NCBI RefSeq assembly: GCF_003696235.1
Contig: NZ_RFFJ01000024.1
Span: 1 to 45,495 of the forward strand
Direction of reading: 5' to 3'
Length of the DNA: 45,495 nucleotides
Source of the DNA: Streptomyces triticirhizae
Lineage (GTDB): Bacteria > Actinomycetota > Actinomycetes > Streptomycetales > Streptomycetaceae
In this document: positions 9,128-17,261 of the stretch, piece by piece
How positions within the stretch are numbered: position 1 is the first letter of the stretch
Layout: every line of letters begins with the position of its first letter
The notes under the pieces: generated by a model
Databases searched by the model: none
What the model saw: only the letters and a program-made list of their open reading frames with translations
What the model was told of the DNA's origin: nothing
Made by a program: the position numbers and the translations under genes

Positions 9128-9173
9128 GGAAATGCACCATACTCGGGGACTTTTCCGCTCTTACGGTCGAGGC
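9128..9173. promoter_or_regulatory. MocR / AhpD-like divergent intergenic region
   Basis: Only 46 bases separate the two divergent start codons, so both promoters and the MocR operator must lie here or reach into the coding sequences. A short T-rich run (GGGGACTTTTCC) sits near 9145-9156. No clean pair of promoter hexamers can be assigned. Confidence 0.4.
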
Positions 9174-9626
9174 ATGTCAACGATCCAGATGCCTGAGCGC
9201 ATGAACTTCTCCGCCGTCGCCCCCAAGGTCTTCAAGGCCGTCCTGGCCCTCGACGCCGCCGCCCGCGAAGGACTCGACCCCGTGCTGCTGGAGTTGGTGC
9301 AGATCCGGGCCTCCCAGATCAACCGCTGCGCGTACTGCCTCGACTACCACACGTCCGACGCCCGCCGGGCCGGGGAGACCGAGGAGCGCGTCCACCAGCT
9401 CGCCGCCTGGCAGGAGTCGAGCCTGTACACCGCGAAGGAACGGGCCGCCCTGGCGCTGACCGAGGCCGTCACGCTCCTTCCCCGTGGCGTGCCCGACGAC
9501 GTCTACCAGGAGGCCGCGCTGCGGTTCGACGAGCGGGAACTCGCCCAGCTCATCGCGCTGATCCTCACCGTCAACGCGTGGAACCGGATGAACGTCGCGA
9601 CCCGCAAGACCCCTGGCACCCCGTAG
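9174..9626 (+). CDS. carboxymuconolactone decarboxylase / AhpD-like alkylhydroperoxidase
   Basis: A 150-residue all-alpha protein of the CMD/AhpD family. The signature RCAYCLDYHTSDA gives C52, C55 and H59, the redox-active CXXC plus histidine of peroxidase-type members. Such proteins reduce hydroperoxides or act as general thiol-dependent oxidoreductases; a true decarboxylase role is not suggested. The start at 9174 gives the standard family length; a longer in-frame ORF to 8928 overlaps the divergent mocR coding sequence and is rejected. It is followed after 53 bases by an MFS exporter and probably controlled by the MocR protein. Confidence 0.93.
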   Translation: MSTIQMPERMNFSAVAPKVFKAVLALDAAAREGLDPVLLELVQIRASQINRCAYCLDYHTSDARRAGETEERVHQLAAWQESSLYTAKERAALALTEAVTLLPRGVPDDVYQEAALRFDERELAQLIALILTVNAWNRMNVATRKTPGTP

Positions 9627-9679
9627 CCGACCGTCCCGTTTCAACCCGAACCGCGTGTCGACGAAAGGCTGATGACGTC

Positions 9680-10885
9680 GTGACCACCGAGGCCCCACCG
9701 GCCGCCGCCAGCACCGGCCGCTCGCCCGTCAGGGGCTGGCTGGCCGTCCTGGCGGTGACCCTGGGCATTTTCTCGCTGATGACCTCCGAGCTGCTACCCG
9801 TTGGCCTCCTCACCGAGGTCGGCTCCGCCCTGGAGGTGTCCGAGGGCAGCGCGGGGCTGATGGTGACCGTTCCCGGCCTGGTCGCGGCCGTTTCGGCGCC
9901 CGTGGTCACCGTGGCGACGGGGCACCTGGACCGCCGCCTCGTGCTGGCGGTCCTGATCGGCCTGATGGGCGCGGCCAACCTCGCCTCGGCCCTCGCCACC
10001 AGCTTCACCGTCGTCCTGGCCGCCCGGTTCCTGATCGGCGTCAGCGTCGGGGGCTTCTGGGCCATCGCCGGCGGGATAGCGCTGCGCCTGGTGCCGGAGA
10101 AGCACGTTCCCCGGGCGATGGCGGTCATCTTCGGCGGCGTCGAGGCCGCCTCGGTCCTCGGCGTCCCCGCCGGAACGTTCCTCGGCGACCTCAGCGGCTG
10201 GCGGACCGCGTTCGCCGCCGTGGGCGTCCTGGGCCTCTTCGCCCTGGTCTGCGTGGTCTTCCTGATGCCGGCGGTGCCGGCGCGGCGGACCGTCACGTTC
10301 GCGGAACTGCCGGGCGTCTTCCGGGGCAACGCGGGCGTGCGGGCCGGGATCGCCCTCACGTTCCTCGTGATCACCGGCCACTTCCTGGCCTACACCTTCG
10401 TCCGGCCGATCCTCCAGGAGGGCGGAGTCGACCCGGGCCTGATCGGCGCGCTGCTGCTGGTCTTCGGAGTCGCCGGCATCACCGGCAACTTCGTCGCCGG
10501 AGCCCTCGTGGCCAGATGGCTGGCCCGGACCGCGGCGGCCATCTCCGTGGTGCTCACGCTGGCCATGGCGCTTCTCGCGCTCACCGAGCCCTCCGTCGTC
10601 GGCGCGGCGGCCCTCATGGTCCTGTGGGGCCTGGGGTACGGCGCGGTGCCGGTCACCCTCCAGACCTGGATTCTCGAAGCGGCACCGGACACCGCCGAGG
10701 CCGCCTCCTCGCTGTACGTCTCGACGTTCAACCTGTCCATCGCGCTGGGCGCCCTCCTCGGCGGCCTGGCCGTCGACGGCATCGCCACCACCAGCGTCCT
10801 GTGGATCGGCGCCGCCCTCGCCCTCGCCGCCCTCCTCGTGCTGGCCCCGGCCCGCCGCACCACCACGCCGGCCACCCCGGAGTAG
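9680..10885 (+). CDS. MFS transporter, AraJ-like DHA1 drug/sugar exporter
   Basis: A 401-residue MFS protein with 12 predicted membrane segments. The N-terminal GIFSLMTSELLPVGLL is typical of the AraJ/YdhP branch, and the loop between helices 2 and 3 reads ATGHLDRR. These are proton-driven exporters of sugars, arabinose-like compounds or drugs. The GTG at 9680 starts a product of normal length and is preceded by GAAAGG at 12 bases; an ORF start at 9578 lies inside the previous gene. It likely belongs to the MocR-controlled unit. Confidence 0.88.
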   Translation: MTTEAPPAAASTGRSPVRGWLAVLAVTLGIFSLMTSELLPVGLLTEVGSALEVSEGSAGLMVTVPGLVAAVSAPVVTVATGHLDRRLVLAVLIGLMGAANLASALATSFTVVLAARFLIGVSVGGFWAIAGGIALRLVPEKHVPRAMAVIFGGVEAASVLGVPAGTFLGDLSGWRTAFAAVGVLGLFALVCVVFLMPAVPARRTVTFAELPGVFRGNAGVRAGIALTFLVITGHFLAYTFVRPILQEGGVDPGLIGALLLVFGVAGITGNFVAGALVARWLARTAAAISVVLTLAMALLALTEPSVVGAAALMVLWGLGYGAVPVTLQTWILEAAPDTAEAASSLYVSTFNLSIALGALLGGLAVDGIATTSVLWIGAALALAALLVLAPARRTTTPATPE

Positions 10886-10899
10886 CCCTGCGTCCGAAC

Positions 10900-10940
10900 G
10901 CGATAGCCCCCGCCGACTCGACGTCGGCGGGGGCTATCGC
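10900..10940. terminator. strong hairpin between MFS gene and tRNA-Ala
   Basis: Arms 10900-10917 and 10923-10940 form an 18-base-pair perfect stem with a 5-base loop. The stem starts GCGATAGCCCCC. It lies 15 bases past the MFS stop and 38 bases past the 3' end of the minus-strand tRNA, so it probably ends transcription from both sides. There is no T-run, as is common in Streptomyces. Confidence 0.85.
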
Positions 10941-10977
10941 TGTCCGTTCCACCTGGTGTTGTGAACGGTCCTGTCTG

Positions 10978-11051
10978 TGGACCTGAGGGGATTTGAACCC
11001 CTGACCCCCTCGTTGCGAACGAGATGCGCTACCAGGCTGCGCTACAGGCCC
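10978..11051 (-). tRNA. tRNA-Ala (anticodon CGC)
   Basis: On the minus strand a full cloverleaf runs from GGGCCTG to CAGGTCC plus discriminator A. The anticodon stem TCTCG/CGAGG encloses TTCGCAA, giving anticodon CGC (codon GCG). The acceptor stem has the G3:U70 pair that marks alanine tRNAs. The T-arm contains GGTTCAAATCC. CCA is not encoded. Confidence 0.95.
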
Positions 11052-11162
11052 GTGCGGACGCCAGAACTCTAGCACTCCGAGCGGGGTGGGCCGAAATCCG
11101 CGGTCGGCCGCTCCCGGCCGCCGGCCGGCCGGGTCCCCGGCGGGTTCGGCCTGGCCGGCCGG

Positions 11163-12179
11163 CTACTCGCCGGCGGCCCGGCGGCGGTCGTCGTCCGCGT
11201 ACTGGTCGAAGAGCGGGGTGCGCTGCGGCCCCTTCGGCTCGGCGCGGGGCGCCGGCGGCTGCGGGGTGCCCGCCGTCGTGGAGCGGGCCGCGCTCCAGGT
11301 GTCGGGGGCGTCGAGGTCCACCCCCCGCGAGGTGCGCGGCGCCACCGGCGCCTTGACATAGGTCGGCAGCGGAACGGGCGCCGGGTCCCAGCCCTGCGCC
11401 GGGTCCTCGGGCGCCGCCGCGTGGTCGCGCTGCTGGTCGTCGACCCACTCCGCGTGGTCGGTCTGCTCGACGACCGCCCTGGCCGGCTTCTCCGGAGTCG
11501 CGGCCGGCGCCGGAGTGGCCTGGCTCCGCTCACGCAGCCGGCGCGCGGCCTCCTCCGCGCGCCGGCGGTCCACCGCGACCGCCCACCGGCGGCGCTCCTG
11601 CTTGCGCAGGTGGACCATGTACGCGACGAGCAGCAGTCCCGGGATCGCCGGCAGCCAGAGCAGGCTCGTGCTGGTGGAGACCGCGAAGATGCCGAGCAGG
11701 GTGAAGGCGAGGAAGAGCACCATGGTGGTGCGCCGCCGGCGGGCCAGGACCCTCGCGCGCTGACCGTTGCCCTGCTGCGCCCCCGAGGAGCCGCCGGCCG
11801 GGCCGCCGGAGGCGGATCTGCCCGAGGATGCCGAGGATCTGCCGGCCGGGGAGGCGTGCCCCGAAGCCCCGTCGTCGACGGCCGGTTCGGAGGACGACGG
11901 GGTGACGGCCGGTCCCACCGTGGTCACGGGCTCGGCGAAGGCCCGGAGGTCGGCGGAGCCGTCCGGGGCGTCGGGCGCGGCCGGGCCGTTCTCCGCTGTG
12001 TCCCCCTGCTCGGCCGGTGCGGGCGCGCGCTTACCGCGCGTCAGCAGCCGGATGGCGGTGCTGAAGCGTTCCGTCGGGCGGGAGTCGTTCAACTCGTCCT
12101 GCCGGCGGAGCCACATCGGCACGAGGTACGCGGCCCAGGCCCCGACGATCATTGCGAAGATGAGGCCACTGCTGCTCAC
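11163..12179 (-). CDS. glpR: GlpR, membrane receptor for gephyrin-like Glp
   Basis: A 338-residue membrane protein. The N-terminus SSSGLIFAMIVGAWAAYLVP is a membrane segment followed by MWLRRQDELN, a signature shared by the actinobacterial GlpR family. A middle hydrophobic region (about residues 170-205, FLAFTLLGIFAVSTSTSLLWLP and LLVAYMV) gives two further passes, flanked by long disordered Pro/Ala/Glu-rich stretches. In Corynebacterium, GlpR recruits the MoeA paralogue Glp, which binds FtsZ, linking division to polar growth; the function here is inferred from that work and from the neighbouring glp-like gene. I chose the GTG at 12179 to match the family start; the ATG at 12212 would add 11 residues. 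Neither has a clear ribosome site. Confidence 0.75.
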   Translation of the reverse strand: MSSSGLIFAMIVGAWAAYLVPMWLRRQDELNDSRPTERFSTAIRLLTRGKRAPAPAEQGDTAENGPAAPDAPDGSADLRAFAEPVTTVGPAVTPSSSEPAVDDGASGHASPAGRSSASSGRSASGGPAGGSSGAQQGNGQRARVLARRRRTTMVLFLAFTLLGIFAVSTSTSLLWLPAIPGLLLVAYMVHLRKQERRRWAVAVDRRRAEEAARRLRERSQATPAPAATPEKPARAVVEQTDHAEWVDDQQRDHAAAPEDPAQGWDPAPVPLPTYVKAPVAPRTSRGVDLDAPDTWSAARSTTAGTPQPPAPRAEPKGPQRTPLFDQYADDDRRRAAGE

Positions 12180-12340
12180 GGTCACACCGTAGAGGGGTTG
12201 GCGGGGGTCCATCTGCCAAATTGGGCGGTGTGTCGCACGATCAGGCGGTCATCCCGGGGCTTTCTTCGGATTGTTATGAAGTCGGCCGTGCGTTCGGCTA
12301 TCCGCGTGGCGTTCTTCACCCCGAAATTCGAACAAGTATC

Positions 12341-13078
12341 TTATTTCCGGGGCGAGTCCTCGTGTGAGGGGCCCTCACGTGAGGGGTCGTCGTGTGACGG
12401 GGCGTGCGACGGACCCCCGCTCGACCCGGGGGCGGAGCCGCGAGGTGGCGAGGCGTCATCCCGTCCGGTCGCCGCGTTCCGCTGGCGCCAGCGCGGCACG
12501 AGGCCCTGGGGCACCTCCTCGGCGGTCAGCGCGAAGACGAGGTGGTCGCGCCAGCCGCCGTCGATATGCAGAAAGCGCGGCCGCACCCCCTCTTCACGAA
12601 ATCCCAGTTTCTCCACCACGCGTCGACTCGGCCCGTTCTCCGGACGAATACAGACCTCCACACGGTGTAGCCCCAGCGTCAGAAAACAGTGGTCGACGGC
12701 GAGCGCGACCGCCGCCGGCATCACGCCACGGCCGGCGACGGCGCGGTCGACCCAGTAGCCGATGTGCGCCGAGCACATCGAGCCCCAGGTGATGCCCGCC
12801 ACCGTCAACTGCCCGGCCAGCCGCCCCCGGTAGGTCACGACGAACGGCAGCATCCGCCCCGACTGCGCCTCTCCGCGCAGATGCCGCACCATCTGCCGGA
12901 ACGTGGGCCGACGCGGCGCCAGATGGCCGTGCGGCGGGGGCGGGATCGTGGCCTCCCACGGGCGCAGCCAGTCGCGGTTGCGCTGGTTGACCTCGCGCCA
13001 GGCGCGGTGGTCCCGCTGTCTGATGGGTCGCAGTCCGACCTCGTCGAGGGCCAACTCGACGCTCCAGGACGCGTTCAC
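12341..13078 (-). CDS. GNAT acetyltransferase, RimJ-like
   Basis: A 245-residue RimJ/RimL-type N-acetyltransferase. The core runs to about residue 190: LRPIRQRDHRAW (start of the fold), the acetyl-CoA binding turn AVAGRGVMPAAVAL and the final strand NGPSRRVVEKLGFREEG are clear. These enzymes acetylate N-termini of ribosomal or other proteins; the substrate here is unknown. The last 45 residues are a charged Ser/Pro/Asp/His tail without domain. The GTG start overlaps the mog stop by four bases (GTGA), showing translational coupling. The same gene sits between glp and glpR in other actinobacteria. Confidence 0.88.
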   Translation of the reverse strand: MNASWSVELALDEVGLRPIRQRDHRAWREVNQRNRDWLRPWEATIPPPPHGHLAPRRPTFRQMVRHLRGEAQSGRMLPFVVTYRGRLAGQLTVAGITWGSMCSAHIGYWVDRAVAGRGVMPAAVALAVDHCFLTLGLHRVEVCIRPENGPSRRVVEKLGFREEGVRPRFLHIDGGWRDHLVFALTAEEVPQGLVPRWRQRNAATGRDDASPPRGSAPGSSGGPSHAPSHDDPSREGPSHEDSPRK

Positions 13079-13572
13079 GACGGGTGGTCGCCGCCGCGCA
13101 GCTGGTCCACCGCGTGCCGCAACAGCGGGCGGAGCACCGCGAGCCCGTCGCGCACGCCGCCGGTGGAACCGGGAAGGTTGACGATCAGGGTGCGTCCCGC
13201 GACGCCGGCCAGCCCACGGGAGAGCGCGGCGGTCGGCACCTTCTCCCGTCCGGCCGCGCGGATCGCCTCGGCGATGCCGGGCACCTCGTGGTCGAGCACC
13301 CGGCGGGTGGCCTCCGGGGTGGCGTCGGTGGGGGAGATCCCGGTGCCCCCGGTGGTGAGCACCACGTCGTGGCCCTCGGCGACCGCAGCGCGCAGCGCCT
13401 CGGCGACCGGCTCCCCGTCGGGCACCACCACGGGCCCGGTGACGGCGAAGCCCAACTCGGCCAGGCCCTCGACCAGCAGCGGCCCTCCGGTGTCCGGATA
13501 GACGCCGGCGGCGGCACGGTTGGACGCGGTGACGACCAGCGCCCGGTACGGGCCGTTCAACGGTTCGCTCAT
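13075..13572 (-). CDS. mog: MogA/MoaB-family molybdopterin adenylyltransferase
   Basis: A 165-residue protein of the MogA/MoaB fold, which adenylylates molybdopterin ahead of molybdate insertion. The [17 protein letters not shown] motif and [11 protein letters not shown] loop are the conserved substrate-binding elements, and the N-terminal [13 protein letters not shown] starts the Rossmann-like core. The ATG at 13572 overlaps the moaC stop (ATGA). A longer in-frame ORF to 14103 reads through moaC in another frame and is rejected. Some MoaB proteins have lost activity; I see no missing motif here. Confidence 0.92.
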   Translation of the reverse strand: MSEPLNGPYRALVVTASNRAAAGVYPDTGGPLLVEGLAELGFAVTGPVVVPDGEPVAEALRAAVAEGHDVVLTTGGTGISPTDATPEATRRVLDHEVPGIAEAIRAAGREKVPTAALSRGLAGVAGRTLIVNLPGSTGGVRDGLAVLRPLLRHAVDQLRGGDHPS

Positions 13573-14048
13573 CGGCGTCGGCTCCAGTCCCCCGACGCGC
13601 CGCCGGTCTTCTCCTCGACGCGGACGTCGCTGATGACCGCCGCCTTGTCCACCGCCTTCACCATGTCCACCAGCGTCAACGCGGCGACCGAGACCGCCGT
13701 GAGCGCCTCCATCTCCACGCCCGTGCGGTCCGTGGTGCGCACCTCGGCGGCGATCTCCACCGCGTCGTCGGCGACCTCCAGGTCGACCGTGACGCCGGAG
13801 ACCGCCAGCGGGTGGCAGAGCGGGATCAGGTCGGGGGTGCGCTTGGCGCCCATGATCCCGGCGATCCTGGCCGTCGCCAGGGCGTCGCCCTTGGGCATCC
13901 CCGCACCCCGCAGCAGCGCCACGACCTCGGGCGACACCAGCACCCTGCCGGTGGCCCTGGCGGTGCGGGTGGTCGTGGCCTTCTCGGAGACGTCGACCAT
14001 CCGAGCCGCACCCGTGTCGTCGATGTGGCTGAGACGAGGGCTGTTCAT
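13569..14048 (-). CDS. moaC: cyclic pyranopterin monophosphate synthase MoaC
   Basis: A 159-residue MoaC. It converts the cyclic 8,9-dihydro-GTP made by MoaA into cyclic pyranopterin monophosphate. The substrate motifs LIPLCHPL and [17 protein letters not shown], with the KAVDK segment, are all present, and the length is standard. It lies 23 bases after the glp stop and overlaps mog by four bases. MoaA is not in this window, so the pathway is completed elsewhere. Confidence 0.95.
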   Translation of the reverse strand: MNSPRLSHIDDTGAARMVDVSEKATTTRTARATGRVLVSPEVVALLRGAGMPKGDALATARIAGIMGAKRTPDLIPLCHPLAVSGVTVDLEVADDAVEIAAEVRTTDRTGVEMEALTAVSVAALTLVDMVKAVDKAAVISDVRVEEKTGGASGDWSRRR

Positions 14049-14071
14049 GACGGCTTACGGTACCCCTCCGC

Positions 14072-15436
14072 TCATCCCAGGAGCACCACCGCGAACTCCC
14101 CACCGGGGGCCGCCTCCGTGGTGTCCTCGGGGATCTCGATCAGGGCGTCGGCCCGGGCCAGGGCGGCGACCAGGTGCGAGTCGGCCGCGCCCACCGGCCG
14201 CACCGTGCCGGGGCCCGCGCCCGAGGCCGGCGGCTCGTACCGTCCGCGCAGATACTGCCGCCGCCCGCCGGGGGAGGGGAGCGGGGCGTCGGCCAGCAGC
14301 CGGGCCCTGGCGCGCGGCCGCGTCAGCGTCCCGCTGGGGTGCCCGGCCAGCGCGCGCAGCGCCGGGCGGACGAACAGCTCGAACGAGACATAGGCGGAGA
14401 CCGGGTTCCCCGGGAGCGCGAAGAGCGGGGCGCGCCCGCCGCCGACCAGCCCGAAGCCCTGGGGCTTGCCCGGCTGCATGGCGAGCCTGCGGAAGGTGAC
14501 CGAGCCGAACGCGGGGTCCAGGTCCGTCAGCGCCTCCTTGACCACGTCGTAGGCGCCGACGCTGACCCCGCCGCTGGTCACCAGCAGGTCGGCGCTGGCC
14601 AGTTGGTCCTCCAGCGTGGCGCGCAGCGTGCCCGGGTCGTCGGCCACGGCCGCCACCCGGTGCGCGACGGCGCCCGCCTCCCTGGCGGCGGCGGCCAGCA
14701 TGAAGCCGTTCGAGTCATGGATCTGCCCGGGGCCCAACGGGGCGCCCGGCGCGACCAGTTCGCTGCCGGTGGAGAGCACCACCACGCGCGGGCGTGGCCG
14801 GACCGGCACGGAGGCGCGGCCCAGCGCGGCGAGCAGGCCGAGCTGCGGCGGGCCCAGCGCGGTGCCGGCGGTCAACGCGACCGCCCCCAGCGCCGCGTCG
14901 CTGCCCCGGGCGCGCACGAACTGCCCGGGCGCCGGCGCGCGGTGTACCCGCACCTCCGCGCCCGCCGGGCCCGTCATGTCCACGGCCGGGCCGCCGCCGG
15001 TCCCGCCGTCCGTCCACTCCACGGGGACCACGGCCTCGGCGCCGGGAGGCAGCGGCGCCCCCGTCATGATCCGGGCCGCCTGCCCCGGCCCGACCCGGGG
15101 CAACGTCCCGCTGCCGGCGGCCACCTCGCCGACCACGCTCAGCACGGCCGGGAACGCCTCGCTGGCGCCGTCCACGTCGGCGACGCGCACCGCGTAGCCG
15201 TCCATCGAGCTGTTGTCGAACGGCGGCAGCGCGGCCGGCACGGTGACGTCCTCGGTGAGCAGGCAGCCCTGGGCGTCCAACAGCGGCAGCTCGATCGGTT
15301 CCAGCGGGCGGACCGCGCTGAGCACGTCCGCCAGGTGCTCGTCGACCGACCAGGGTTCGGTGGGGGAACGGGGGCCGGGCGGCGCCTCGCCGTCGCTCCC
15401 GGCGTGGCCCCCGTCCCGGGCGTGGCTGTCAGTCAA
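14072..15436 (-). CDS. glp: gephyrin-like molybdotransferase Glp / MoeA
   Basis: A 454-residue MoeA-family protein. The order is MoeA N-terminal domains (VDEHLADVLSAVRPLEPIELP, then FDNSSMDGYAVR with the conserved DGYA), the MoCF-binding domain (VVLSTGSELV and TSGGVSVGAYD, about residues 220-310) and the MoeA C-terminal domain. MoeA inserts molybdate into molybdopterin. In actinobacteria the copy beside galU and glpR is the paralogue Glp, which binds FtsZ; context favours Glp, but sequence reading alone cannot exclude a true MoeA. I chose the TTG at 15436: GGAGGAG lies 10 bases upstream, and it overlaps the end of galU by eight bases. The ORF extends to 15508, but that part lies inside galU. 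Confidence 0.85.
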   Translation of the reverse strand: MTDSHARDGGHAGSDGEAPPGPRSPTEPWSVDEHLADVLSAVRPLEPIELPLLDAQGCLLTEDVTVPAALPPFDNSSMDGYAVRVADVDGASEAFPAVLSVVGEVAAGSGTLPRVGPGQAARIMTGAPLPPGAEAVVPVEWTDGGTGGGPAVDMTGPAGAEVRVHRAPAPGQFVRARGSDAALGAVALTAGTALGPPQLGLLAALGRASVPVRPRPRVVVLSTGSELVAPGAPLGPGQIHDSNGFMLAAAAREAGAVAHRVAAVADDPGTLRATLEDQLASADLLVTSGGVSVGAYDVVKEALTDLDPAFGSVTFRRLAMQPGKPQGFGLVGGGRAPLFALPGNPVSAYVSFELFVRPALRALAGHPSGTLTRPRARARLLADAPLPSPGGRRQYLRGRYEPPASGAGPGTVRPVGAADSHLVAALARADALIEIPEDTTEAAPGGEFAVVLLG

Positions 15437-16340
15437 GGCGCGGCAACTCCTCCGCCACATAGGTCCGCAGCCAGGACCGGAACTCCGGCCCCAGGTCGGG
15501 GCGTTCACAGGCCAGCCGGACGATGGACCGCAGATAGTCGGCGCGGTCGCCCGTGTCGTAGCGCCGGCCCTTGAACGTCACCCCGTGCACCGGGCCGCCG
15601 AGGCCCGGGTCGGCGGCCATCGCCTGGAGCGCGTCGGTGATCTGGATCTCCCCGCCCCTGCCCGGGGCGGTCTGGGCGAGCACCCGGAAGACGACCGGGT
15701 CCAGGACATAGCGGCCGATCACCGCGTACGAGCTGGGCGCCTCGCCGCTCGGCGGCTTCTCGACCAGGCCCTTCACCCGCAGCACGCCGTCCGCCGCCGG
15801 CTCGACGGCCGCGCAGCCGTAGAGGTGGATCTGCTCGGGCGCCACCTCCATCAGCGCGATCACGCTGCCGCCGTGTCGCTCCCTGACCCTGATCATCTCG
15901 GTGAGGAGCGGGTCGCGCGGGTCGATCAGGTCGTCACCGAGGAGCACCGCGAACGGCTGGTCGCCGACGTGGGGTTCGGCGCAGAGCACCGCGTGGCCGA
16001 GGCCCTTGGGGTCGCCCTGGCGGACGTAGTGCATGGTGGCGAGGGCCGTCGACTGCTGGACGCGGGCGAGGCGTTCGCTGTCGCCCTTGCGGCGGAGCAG
16101 GTCCTCCAGCTCGTAGTTGCGGTCGAAGTGGTCCTCCAGGGCGCGCTTGTTGCGGCCGGTGACCATCAGAACGTCCGTGAGGCCGGCCGCCGTCGCCTCC
16201 TCGACCACGTACTGGATGGCCGGCTGGTCGACCACCGGCAGCATTTCCTTGGGCGTGGCCTTGGTCGCCGGGAGAAACCGAGTGCCGAGACCAGCGGCGG
16301 GAATGACAGCCTTGCTGATCCGGGGGCGCGCTGAGGTCAT
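15429..16340 (-). CDS. galU: UTP-glucose-1-phosphate uridylyltransferase
   Basis: A 303-residue GalU, making UDP-glucose for trehalose, glycogen-linked and cell-wall sugar metabolism. The nucleotide motif AAGLGTRFLPATKATPKEML is at residues 15-34, followed by LGDDLI and VEKP motifs. The ATG at 16340 gives the usual N-terminus; an ATG at 16358 would add six residues. It heads the galU-glp-moaC-mog-GNAT-glpR cluster. Confidence 0.95.
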   Translation of the reverse strand: MTSARPRISKAVIPAAGLGTRFLPATKATPKEMLPVVDQPAIQYVVEEATAAGLTDVLMVTGRNKRALEDHFDRNYELEDLLRRKGDSERLARVQQSTALATMHYVRQGDPKGLGHAVLCAEPHVGDQPFAVLLGDDLIDPRDPLLTEMIRVRERHGGSVIALMEVAPEQIHLYGCAAVEPAADGVLRVKGLVEKPPSGEAPSSYAVIGRYVLDPVVFRVLAQTAPGRGGEIQITDALQAMAADPGLGGPVHGVTFKGRRYDTGDRADYLRSIVRLACERPDLGPEFRSWLRTYVAEELPRLD

Positions 16341-16591
16341 GCCGGTCACTTTATCCATCTGGCCTGTGTGTTCCCGACACTTGCCCTGGAGGCGTCGTGT
16401 TGTGAACAGTTTTGGCGTGCGGGTCGCCTACTGGTTACGTGCCGCTTATCGAACGGTGTGGTGGAAGGGACGGTTGTGAAGCGAAGGACGCGGGGCGCAC
16501 GGCGGGGCGGTGCGCGAGGAACCGGGGGGACCGGCCAGGCGAGGGCGAGGACGGCCTCAGGGGTGCGCACGGCGGGAACGGGGGCGGCGGC

Positions 16592-17203
16592 ATGGCGGTG
16601 ACCGAGTCGGCCCGGCTCAAGCGCGCGCTGCGACGCGACCTGTCGGCGGTGCGGGCGGCGCTGGCCGACGACGAGGTGGCCCAGGCGGCCGAGGCGCTGG
16701 CCGAACGGGCCCTGAAGCTGCCGGAGTTGGCCGAGGCCGGCACGGTGGCCGCCTATGTCTCGGTGGGGCGTGAACCGGGCACGGGACCGCTGTTGCGCGC
16801 GCTGCGCGAGCGGGGCGTGCGGGTCCTGCTGCCGGTGCTGCTCGCGGACAACGACCTGGACTGGGCGGAGTTCGAGGGCCACGGCCGGCTGGTCGAGGCC
16901 GAACACGCCGGCCGCGTTCGCCTGTTGGAGCCGTCCGGCCGTCGTCTCGGCCCCTCCGCCGTGACCTGGGCCGACACCGTTCTGCTGCCCGGCCTCGCGG
17001 TGGACGGACGCGGGGTGCGGATGGGGCGCGGCGGCGGTTCCTACGACCGCGCGCTGGCCAGGCTCGCCGAGTCCGGGGCCGATCCCGCGCTGGTGGCGTT
17101 GGTCTACGGGCACGAGGTCGTCGACATGGTGCCCGACGAGCCCCATGACCGGCGCGTGCACGCGGCGCTCACGCCGGAGGGCGTGCACCGGTTCGCGCGG
17201 TGA
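16592..17203 (+). CDS. 5-formyltetrahydrofolate cyclo-ligase
   Basis: A 203-residue protein of the 5-FCL/MTHFS family, which converts 5-formyl-THF plus ATP into 5,10-methenyl-THF. The N-terminal KRALRRDLSAVR, the YVSVGREPGT substrate loop, and the GVRMGRGGGSYDR phosphate-binding loop fit. The ATG at 16592 starts the family domain; an upstream in-frame extension to 16412 is low-complexity Gly/Arg sequence. It is divergent from galU across 251 bases, with no clear promoter hexamers. Confidence 0.92.
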   Translation: MAVTESARLKRALRRDLSAVRAALADDEVAQAAEALAERALKLPELAEAGTVAAYVSVGREPGTGPLLRALRERGVRVLLPVLLADNDLDWAEFEGHGRLVEAEHAGRVRLLEPSGRRLGPSAVTWADTVLLPGLAVDGRGVRMGRGGGSYDRALARLAESGADPALVALVYGHEVVDMVPDEPHDRRVHAALTPEGVHRFAR

Positions 17204-17261
17204 ACCGGGCACCTCGCCCCGGCCCACCGCGCGCCGCTGTCGGCCCGGCGGGGCCGCCCGG

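Noticed and set aside
12361..12400. GTGAGGGGCCCTCAC near the end of the GNAT gene as a terminator.
   Set aside because: The arms leave a one-base loop and it lies inside the coding tail.
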